From positions 48,213 to 112,212 of the forward strand of contig DUNK01000033.1 of the NCBI GenBank assembly GCA_012839355.1: DNA of 64,000 bases, given 5' to 3'. The first letter of the stretch is position 1. Every line of letters begins with the position of its first letter. Made by a program: the position numbers and the translations under genes. The notes beneath the pieces are model-generated. The model was given only the letters and a program-made list of their open reading frames with translations. It was not told where the DNA came from and searched no databases. Origin of the DNA: Acholeplasma sp. (GTDB lineage: Bacteria > Bacillota_I > Bacilli_A > Acholeplasmatales > UBA5453). Shown one piece after another: positions 57,967 through 64,000 of the stretch.

Positions 57967-60900
57967 ATGAACAAGAAAATTTTGGGTGTTGATATTGGAG
58001 TTGCCTCTGTTGGTTGGGGAATTATTGACCAAGATAATAATGTTGTTGCCACAGGGGTAAGGCTGTTTCAAGAGGCTGATAATAGTTCCAATGAAGAAAG
58101 ACGCAATTTTAGAGGAAATAGAAGGTTAAAATCAAGACGAAAAATTAGAATAAAAGATATGCGCGATTTATTAGTAGAATATAACATCATCGGTAAAGAT
58201 GAGGATGTTAGTTCTATTAATCCGTATGAAGCACGATATAAGGGCTTAACGCAAAAACTAACTAACAAAGAGTTAGCTTCTGCGCTTTTACATATTGCCA
58301 AGAGACGCGGTTCAAGCTTGGAAGTAGCTGAAGAAGAATCAACAAACAAGGATGTTAGTCCAAAAAAGATTTTGGCAGATAACAAATTAGAATTAATGGA
58401 TAAGTATGTTGTTGAAGTCCAGTTAGAAAGATTAGAAAAAGGAAAAATAAGAAATCAAAAAAACATTTTTAAAACAGAAGATTATGTTAAAGAAGTTAAA
58501 CAAATATTTAAAAATCAAAATTTATCTGAACCATTTAAAGAAGAAGCAATTGCAATAATTGAAAGAAGAAGACACTTTTCAGAAGGGCCAGGTTCAGAAA
58601 AAAGTCCGACGCCTTACGGAAGATGGAGAGTTATTGAAGAAGATTTAAAAAATAAAATTGTTAAAAACTTTTCTAAAGAAGAAAAGAATAATTTTGGAGC
58701 AAAGAAGTTTGTAACAAATTATGATGATGTTTCATATGTTGTATTAAAAAACAAAACGATAATTAATAAAAAGCCATTAAACTTAATTGATTTAATGAGG
58801 GGCAAATGTAGTGTTTATAGTGATGAATTAAGGGCGCCCAAAAATAGTTATTCTGCACTAATTTATAATCTATTAGATGAAATAAATAATATGACCATTG
58901 TAAGTAGAGAAAATGGTAAGTTTACAAAAGAAGAAAAGGAAAAAGCAATTCAAGTTATAAAAGAGAATGGAAGATTTAAACCAAATAACATAGATGGGTT
59001 TTTAAAATTATTTGATTTAACAATTGAAGATATAGTGGGTTATCGAATTAATGCTAATGAAAAACCGATAATAACAGAATTTAAAACATTTAAAGAGTTA
59101 TTAGATATATTTAAAGATGAAGGTGTTGAACTTACAGAACAAAAAGCAGATAGCATTGCTGATATTTTAACTAAAACTCAAGTTGTTGAAGAAAGAAAAG
59201 ATGAAGTGGTTAAAATAGTAAACAATGAAAATTTAGCATTAAAGATTGCTAATTTAAAAGGTTACAATGGATATCATGCTTTTTCATTTAAAGCACTTAA
59301 ATTATTAAAAGAAGAACTATTGAATACAAATTTAAATCAACAGCAAATTTTATCTGCTCAATCTCTTCGAGAAGAAAAACCAATAACAAAATTAATTTTA
59401 GATGAAACATTAATTCTTTCTGCTGTGGCTAGAAGAGCTCATAGAGAAGCATTAAAAGTTATAAACGAACTTATTGGAGAGTTTGGTAATTTTGATAGAA
59501 TAGTTATTGAAACAACAAGAGAGAAAAACTCTAAGGAAGCAACAGCAAGACACACGAAAAATCAAAAACGTTTCATAGAACAAAAAACTGAGGCAATAGA
59601 ATTATTAAAAGAGGCGGGTTTTTCAGATAATGATTATTCCAATCAAACAGCACTTAAAGTTAGATTGTATAACGAGCAAAATGGTAAATGTGCATATTCT
59701 GGGATGCCGCTTGAACTTGTAAAAGTTGTAACAGATCCCAAAGCATATGAAATAGATCATATTATTCCTAGAAGTATTTCACAAGATAATAGTTTAAATA
59801 ATAAAGTGTTAGTTTTACATGAAGTTAATCAAGCAAAAGGCAATAGAACGCCATTTCAATATTTTAGCAGTGGACTAGCAAAAAAGAGTTATCCAATAAA
59901 CAATTATAATGCGTTTAAAGAATATGTGAATGGAAATGTCAATTATCAAAAAAATGCATTTAAGAGAAGAAATCTTTTAAATGAAGAAGACATAACAAAA
60001 TATGATGTACTAAGAGAATTTTCAAATAGAAATTTAATAGATACAAGTTATGCTGCGCGAAGTTTAATGACGACTATTAAAAATTATTTTAAAGCAAATA
60101 ACATAGAAACGACTGTTCTAACTATTAGAGGTAAACAAACGGATATGTTTAGAGGAATCGCAAGAGGTTTGTGGAATCAAGAACATCGCCATATCAGCCC
60201 AGAGTTTAATCCGTTTAATAAAGATAGAAATTACTATAATCATCACGCTTTAGATGCGTTAATTATTGCTGGACTTAGCAACCAAAAGACATTAAAGTAT
60301 TTATTTGATTTAGAAACAACAAAAAAAGAAACTTATGTGACAAAAAAAGATACTGGTGAAGTGTTTGACCTTGACCCGGCAGAAGATTCTTCACTGCTTA
60401 AGTTTTTAAAGAATGTTGGTAATTTAGATGATAAAGATATAAGATTTTCTTGGAAGGTAGATAAAAAGATAAACCGAAGTTTTTCAAACCAAACAATCTA
60501 TTCAACTAGAAAGTATGATAACGACGAGTATTTAATCCAAACACATAAAAACATCTATGAAATGAAACAAGAAGATTTAAGTAAGATTTTCGAAGATGAA
60601 AAAGAGAGTGAAAAACTTTTAATTTATCAACACGACCGAGGCACTTTTGATTTAATTAAAAAGGCATATTTACAATACAAACACGAAAAGTTTCCTTTAA
60701 AAGCCTATATGGAACAGCATGGTAAAATTAAGAAAAATGGTGTTGGTCCTTATGTGACAAATTTAAAATATCGCAAAGAAAAACTTGGTAATCATATTGA
60801 TATTACAAAATCAACAACCAAAAATAAAAAAGAAGTCTTACTACAAATTCGTCCTTATAGAACAGATATATATAAAGATTCTAATGATAATTATAAATTT

Positions 60901-61260
60901 GTAACAATTAGATATGCCGACTTTTCAAGTGATGCAAAAGGATATTATATTGATAAGAATTTATATGCTGAAAAACTTCAACAAAAAGGTATAAGTGAAA
61001 ACTTTAAATTTACTAATAGTTTCCACACAAATGAAATAATTGCATTTAAGCAAAAAGATGAAGAATTTGGTTATTATAGGTTTGTAGGAACTAATAACGA
61101 TGTAACAAATAAAATAGAAATTAAATCAATCAATAAAAAAGATAACAAACGAAACACGCCAGCTATAGGGAAAAAAATTGAAAAAATTTATAAATATGCT
61201 GTATCACCTGCGGGAAGAATTAAACGAGTTGAAAACGAAAGATTGACATTAGTAAGATAA
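57967..61260 (+). CDS. cas9: CRISPR-associated endonuclease Cas9, compact type II
   Basis: RNA-guided DNA nuclease. RuvC-I is KKILGVDIGVASVGWGIID with Asp9; the arginine-rich bridge helix is RRNFRGNRRLKSRRKIR (near 46-62); then a REC lobe; RuvC-II FDRIVIETTREKNS (near 514); HNH AYEIDHIIPRSISQDNS with Asp597-His598; RuvC-III YYNHHALDALIIAGL (near 757). All catalytic residues are present. With 1097 residues it is in the size class of the S. aureus and S. thermophilus CRISPR1 enzymes. The C-terminal PAM-reading domain ends GRIKRVENERLTLVR. The tracrRNA promoter lies in its last codons. Csn2 downstream argues for subtype II-A. Confidence 0.97.
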   Translation: MNKKILGVDIGVASVGWGIIDQDNNVVATGVRLFQEADNSSNEERRNFRGNRRLKSRRKIRIKDMRDLLVEYNIIGKDEDVSSINPYEARYKGLTQKLTNKELASALLHIAKRRGSSLEVAEEESTNKDVSPKKILADNKLELMDKYVVEVQLERLEKGKIRNQKNIFKTEDYVKEVKQIFKNQNLSEPFKEEAIAIIERRRHFSEGPGSEKSPTPYGRWRVIEEDLKNKIVKNFSKEEKNNFGAKKFVTNYDDVSYVVLKNKTIINKKPLNLIDLMRGKCSVYSDELRAPKNSYSALIYNLLDEINNMTIVSRENGKFTKEEKEKAIQVIKENGRFKPNNIDGFLKLFDLTIEDIVGYRINANEKPIITEFKTFKELLDIFKDEGVELTEQKADSIADILTKTQVVEERKDEVVKIVNNENLALKIANLKGYNGYHAFSFKALKLLKEELLNTNLNQQQILSAQSLREEKPITKLILDETLILSAVARRAHREALKVINELIGEFGNFDRIVIETTREKNSKEATARHTKNQKRFIEQKTEAIELLKEAGFSDNDYSNQTALKVRLYNEQNGKCAYSGMPLELVKVVTDPKAYEIDHIIPRSISQDNSLNNKVLVLHEVNQAKGNRTPFQYFSSGLAKKSYPINNYNAFKEYVNGNVNYQKNAFKRRNLLNEEDITKYDVLREFSNRNLIDTSYAARSLMTTIKNYFKANNIETTVLTIRGKQTDMFRGIARGLWNQEHRHISPEFNPFNKDRNYYNHHALDALIIAGLSNQKTLKYLFDLETTKKETYVTKKDTGEVFDLDPAEDSSLLKFLKNVGNLDDKDIRFSWKVDKKINRSFSNQTIYSTRKYDNDEYLIQTHKNIYEMKQEDLSKIFEDEKESEKLLIYQHDRGTFDLIKKAYLQYKHEKFPLKAYMEQHGKIKKNGVGPYVTNLKYRKEKLGNHIDITKSTTKNKKEVLLQIRPYRTDIYKDSNDNYKFVTIRYADFSSDAKGYYIDKNLYAEKLQQKGISENFKFTNSFHTNEIIAFKQKDEEFGYYRFVGTNNDVTNKIEIKSINKKDNKRNTPAIGKKIEKIYKYAVSPAGRIKRVENERLTLVR

Positions 61261-61271
61261 AAATATATAAT
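61243..61271 (+). promoter_or_regulatory. tracrRNA promoter
   Basis: TTGACA (61243-61248), 17 nt, TATAAT (61266-61271): perfect consensus straddling the end of cas9. Predicted transcript start near 61278. Confidence 0.85.
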
Positions 61272-61277
61272 ATTTAT

Positions 61278-61378
61278 GTATCCAATAAAGGATACTCAAA
61301 TAGCAAAGGTTTTTAGGACCTAACAAAACAAGGGATTATTCCCGAAATCGAGCCCGCATTATTGCGGGTTCTTTCTTT
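61278..61378 (+). ncRNA. tracrRNA
   Basis: The anti-repeat at 61297-61329 (CAAATAGCAAAGGTTTTTAG then GACCTAACAAAAC) is complementary to almost the entire CRISPR repeat, with a GG mismatch pair and a small ACC bulge. It is preceded by a 5' hairpin GTATCC-AATAAA-GGATAC (61278-61295), followed by a short nexus-like stem GGG-ATTATT-CCC (61332-61343) and a terminator hairpin GAGCCCGC/GCGGGTTC (61350-61371) with a T-rich tail. Same strand as cas9 and array. About 100 nt. Confidence 0.92.
61350..61378 (+). terminator. Terminator hairpin of the tracrRNA, just before cas1
   Basis: An 8-bp stem with one wobble and a 6-nt loop, followed by TTTCTTT. It ends about 7 nt before the cas1 ATG, so cas1-cas2-csn2 expression depends on read-through or on a promoter I cannot see. 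Confidence 0.85.
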
Positions 61379-61384
61379 ATGTAA

Positions 61385-62281
61385 ATGAGTTGGAGAGTAT
61401 TGTATATTGAGGAGTCGGATAAATTATCTTTATATTTAGATAACATAAAAGTTATTAAAAATGATGAGGAAATATTAGTACCGATTAAAGATATCCACTC
61501 CTTGATTGTAGACAACTATAAGATTTTATTGTCAGTTCATTTATTGAATGCATTATCTCACGCAAATGTAAATGTAGTTTTATGCGGAGTAGATCATTTG
61601 CCTCAAACGATATTCTTTCCTTTGTTTGGAAATAGTAATGCTGCAGCAAGTTTAAAGAAACAATTAAAATGGGATGGACTGAGAAAAAAGATATTACATC
61701 AAGAGATTGTTAGAAGAAAAATTAAACATCAAAAAGAGTTGTTAATGGCGGTAGATAAACATAATCCGGAAATTGAAATTTTATCAAAATATGAAAAAGA
61801 AGTGGAGTTAGGAGATGAAACTAATAGAGAAGGATTAGCAGCTAAACAATACTTTAAAGGCTTGTTTGGGGATGAGTTTAAAAGGTTTGAAAACGACATT
61901 ATTAACGCGGGGTTAAATTATGGATATGCTATTCTTCGTTCACAAATTAGTAAAACATTAGTTTCTAAAGGACTGAACACAACGATTGGAATATTTCATA
62001 AAAACCCTACCAACAACTTTAACCTTAGCGATGATATAATTGAACCATTTAGACCTATTATCGATTATTGGGTTTATAAAAATTTAATGGAAGAAGAGAT
62101 TTTTCTTAGAGATCATCGATTAGAGTTAATTAACCAAACAACTAAAGATGTATATTTTAAAAACACGAGACAAACAATCTTTAACGCAATATCTATGTAT
62201 GTTGATTCGATATTAACATTTTTAGATACTGGAGATGTAGATAAATTATTCCATCCAGAAATCAAATACGATGAGCTATAA
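61385..62281 (+). CDS. cas1: CRISPR-associated endonuclease Cas1
   Basis: Integrase subunit for spacer acquisition. The type II Cas1 opening MSWRVLYIEESDKLSLYLDN, the middle LLSVHLLNALSHANVNVVLCG, NREGLAAKQYFKGLFG (first metal Glu, near 153-168) and DDIIEPFRPIIDYWVY (later metal ligands near 215-230) are clear. 298 residues. No convincing Shine-Dalgarno site precedes the ATG; the tracrRNA terminator lies immediately upstream. It overlaps cas2 by 11 nt. Confidence 0.95.
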   Translation: MSWRVLYIEESDKLSLYLDNIKVIKNDEEILVPIKDIHSLIVDNYKILLSVHLLNALSHANVNVVLCGVDHLPQTIFFPLFGNSNAAASLKKQLKWDGLRKKILHQEIVRRKIKHQKELLMAVDKHNPEIEILSKYEKEVELGDETNREGLAAKQYFKGLFGDEFKRFENDIINAGLNYGYAILRSQISKTLVSKGLNTTIGIFHKNPTNNFNLSDDIIEPFRPIIDYWVYKNLMEEEIFLRDHRLELINQTTKDVYFKNTRQTIFNAISMYVDSILTFLDTGDVDKLFHPEIKYDEL

Positions 62282-62594
62282 AATAATGCGACTAATGTTG
62301 TTTTTCGACTTGCCGGTTAAAACTAAGAAGGATAGAAGAGCGTATGCAAATTTTAGAAAAGATTTAATAAGAAAAGGTTATATGATGATTCAATACTCCG
62401 TTTACGTAAAAATATTTGCAAATAGAGATTCAGCAACCAACCACATTAAGATACTAAAAAGAGACTTGCCAAAAAAAGGACAAATAAGAATAATGTTAGT
62501 AACAGAAAAACAGTATGCAAAAATGGAAATAATATTAGGCGGAATTTCAATGCAAGAACAACATTTAACAAGTGAAGTTCTTACAGTGTTATAG
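62271..62594 (+). CDS. cas2: CRISPR-associated protein Cas2
   Basis: Structural dimer of the Cas1-Cas2 integrase. RLMLFFDLPVKTKKDRRAY is the typical beta1-helix1 with the conserved Asp; YMMIQYSVYVKIFANRDSA and GQIRIMLVTEKQYAKMEII follow; 107 residues. The ATG at 62271 overlaps cas1; a second in-frame ATG at 62286 (MRLMLFFDLPV) fits the family N-terminus better and could be the true start. Confidence 0.94.
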   Translation: MSYKIMRLMLFFDLPVKTKKDRRAYANFRKDLIRKGYMMIQYSVYVKIFANRDSATNHIKILKRDLPKKGQIRIMLVTEKQYAKMEIILGGISMQEQHLTSEVLTVL

Positions 62595-62603
62595 GAGGTC
62601 AGA

Positions 62604-63488
62604 TTGATAAATTTAAGCATACGAAATGGTAGTGAAAGAATTTCTTTTCCTTTAAGTACAGTAACATATTTTCATGGTAAAAATTACCCATTAAAGTATG
62701 AGTACATAAAGGTTATAAGGAAACATTTTAATAAAATAAATCATTCAGACTATGATTTAGAAAACAATACAACAACTAATATCTATATAGATAATGATGA
62801 AATTAATTTAAGAAATTGGAATTATTTTGAAATTGATACCAAATTTGATTTTGATTCACAATTTAAATTAAGATCAAAATCATTAATGCTTCAGTATTTA
62901 GAATCAGTATTGGTAAATATTGAATATGATGATACGGTATCAACAATTAATATTCTATTTGATGATTTAACAAAAGTTATTAATGAAAAAATTGAATTAG
63001 GGAACAGTGAGTTTTCCATTGATGCAAAACTAGAAGAACTAACATTAAAAAGTTTATTAAAACTTATTGAATTAAATATTATAAAAGAAGAATCTTTGGC
63101 AACAGAATATAATTTGACTTACACCGAATATGTTTTAACACAAATAAGACTAATAAAGAAAGTTGCTAAAACCAATGAATTAAAAAACAATTTAGTGCTT
63201 GTGCAACTTCCATATTATGATGAAACAATAATTGATGAATTAAAGTGCGATTTAGAAAACTTATATTTTATTGTTGTAAATGAAGATAATGAAATAGATG
63301 CTAAAAGAGAAGAAGTAATTTATTTTGGCAAACAAATTACTCCCTTATATGATGATGTGGAACTTTACAATAAAATAATGTTAGAACACGGCGTAATAAC
63401 AACATTAGAAGAATTAAATAGTGTGGTAAACGACTTTTTAAAAAATATTGACAATGAAATCACGAAAATTTTAAAAGAAAACTTATAG
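62604..63488 (+). CDS. csn2: Csn2-like adaptation protein, type II-A
   Basis: Assigned as Csn2, the ring-forming DNA-end-binding partner of Cas1-Cas2 in type II-A, from its place after cas2 and before the array and from a weak pattern: ERISFPLSTVTYFHGKNYPL at the start and KNNLVLVQLPYYDETIIDEL with LENLYFIVVNE near 200-230, resembling the Csn2 core. 294 residues lies between the short (about 220) and long (about 350) Csn2 groups. TTG start at 62604 with AGGAGG 5 nt upstream. Confidence 0.72.
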   Translation: MINLSIRNGSERISFPLSTVTYFHGKNYPLKYEYIKVIRKHFNKINHSDYDLENNTTTNIYIDNDEINLRNWNYFEIDTKFDFDSQFKLRSKSLMLQYLESVLVNIEYDDTVSTINILFDDLTKVINEKIELGNSEFSIDAKLEELTLKSLLKLIELNIIKEESLATEYNLTYTEYVLTQIRLIKKVAKTNELKNNLVLVQLPYYDETIIDELKCDLENLYFIVVNEDNEIDAKREEVIYFGKQITPLYDDVELYNKIMLEHGVITTLEELNSVVNDFLKNIDNEITKILKENL

Positions 63489-63528
63489 TATAGCGACAAA
63501 GTCAAAAATGTGCTATAATACTTTTGAG
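63489..63528 (+). promoter_or_regulatory. CRISPR leader with array promoter and leader-anchoring sequence
   Basis: The 40-nt gap between csn2 and the first repeat holds an extended -10 element TGCTATAAT (63511-63519) and ends in TTTTGAG directly at the repeat. TTTGAG at the leader-repeat border is the anchoring site known to guide Cas1-Cas2 integration in streptococcal type II-A systems. A weak -35 GCGACA lies 15 nt upstream of the -10. Confidence 0.75.
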
Positions 63529-64000
63529 GTTTTGTTACCCTAAAAATTTTTGCTATTTGAAAACAAGATATTGTTATTATCGGTGCTGGTCGGTGTTTTG
63601 TTACCCTAAAAATTTTTGCTATTTGAAAACAAATAAACGAAATAAAACTTAAATATCAACGTTTTGTTACCCTAAAAATTTTTGCTATTTGAAAACTAGT
63701 GTTATATGGAACTTGCCACGAACATTGTTTTGTTACCCTAAAAATTTTTGCTATTTGAAAACAAGAAAGGGTGAGAAAATGAAAGATAAAAGGTTTTGTT
63801 ACCCTAAAAATTTTTGCTATTTGAAAACCGCTTGGGCAGAATATAAAAGATTACCAAGGTTTTGTTACCGTCATAACCTAAATCAGTTTTCAAATAGCAA
63901 AAATTTTTAGGGTAACAAAACCTTGGTAATCTTTTATATTCTGCCCAAGCGGTTTTCAAATAGCAAAAATTTTTAGGGTAACAAAACCTTTTATCTTTCA
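63529..64000 (+). CRISPR. Main CRISPR array, 36-nt repeats and 30-nt spacers, folding back at its end
   Basis: Repeats at 63529-63564, 63595-63630, 63661-63696, 63727-63762 and 63793-63828 are identical; spacers of exactly 30 nt lie at 63565, 63631, 63697, 63763 and 63829. A sixth repeat stops after 11 nt (63859-63869). From 63886 the array runs in reverse orientation: full repeat 63886-63921, spacer 5 inverted 63922-63951, repeat 63952-63987 and 13 nt of spacer 4 inverted. The 16 nt at 63870-63885 are, inverted, the start of a sixth spacer. Transcription is rightward by repeat orientation and tracrRNA pairing. Confidence 0.97.
63780..64000. repeat. Perfect 90-bp inverted repeat at the window end
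   Basis: 63780-63869 equals the reverse complement of 63911-64000 without mismatch, with 41 nt between the arms (16 nt of a new spacer plus 25 nt of repeat). The inverted copy is still running at the window edge, so its full length is unknown. Confidence 0.95.

Noticed and set aside
63689-63910. A 73-codon frame inside the CRISPR array
   Set aside because: It consists of translated repeats (FCYPKNFCYLKT repeated) and crosses the fold-back; it is a by-product of repeat periodicity.
1-64000. tRNA or rRNA genes, insertion sequences, prophage
   Set aside because: No cloverleaf with a TPsiC-like arm, no rRNA blocks, no transposase or phage structural genes were seen on either strand by reading; a tRNAscan or HMM run could still find a missed short gene.

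Overview
The window reads as a chromosomal segment of a low-GC, Gram-positive-derived bacterium close to the wall-less or reduced Bacilli (Acholeplasma, Izemoplasma or Haloplasma-like). Reasons: very AT-rich DNA with consensus sigma-A promoters, Bacillus-type gene order (sigH-rpmG-secE-nusG-rplK-rplA-rplJ-rplL-ybxB-rpoB-rpoC-rpsL-rpsG-fusA-tuf; rpsF-ssb-rpsR; prfA-prmC-tsaC-rpiB-upp), TGA used as a stop (secE, dnaD, rplJ-type neighbours) so the genetic code is standard, and a GdpP-L9 gene fusion. The taxon is an inference; no rRNA is present.

Layout. 1-18000: transcription and translation core (SecE, NusG, L11, L1, L10, L7/L12, RpoB, RpoC, S12, S7, EF-G, EF-Tu) with visible promoters, terminators and autoregulatory leaders. 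18000-31450: TatD, CinA-like protein, S6-SSB-S18, the GdpP-L9 fusion, DnaB, Dps, RF1 and its methylase PrmC, TsaC, RpiB, Upp, an IMPACT-family protein and the CCA-adding enzyme. 31440-40000: type I pullulanase, YhaM-type nuclease, a very large PrsA/SurA-like lipoprotein, WalJ-type hydrolase, RlmH, a HAD phosphatase and MscL. 40000-45320: a compact aromatic operon (DAHP synthase, AroB, AroA, chorismate mutase, AroE, AroC) lacking 3-dehydroquinate dehydratase and shikimate kinase. 45320-50300: RecG, PlsX, RNase III, DnaD, endonuclease III. 50630-56243: XRE regulator, Ig-like surface protein, DnaE.

56250-64000 is the accessory end: a complete type II-A CRISPR-Cas locus (compact Cas9 of 1097 residues, tracrRNA between cas9 and cas1, Cas1, Cas2, Csn2-like protein, leader, and an array with 36-nt repeats and 30-nt spacers). 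Two features are unusual. A 1400-bp segment carrying one unrecognised ORF sits directly upstream of cas9, bracketed by 23-24-nt pieces of the CRISPR repeat and preceded by a complete repeat plus one 30-nt spacer. The main array folds back on itself after five spacers: the last 90 bases are a perfect inverted copy of 63780-63869, which may be an amplification or assembly chimera.

Other points worth attention are architecture changes in RNA polymerase (a repeated module expanded in RpoB, alpha-CTD-like domains added in front of RpoC), resistance-type residues in RpoB and S12, and a probable ATT start codon in aroB. All functional calls rest on reading the sequence and on recalled family knowledge; no database search was run.
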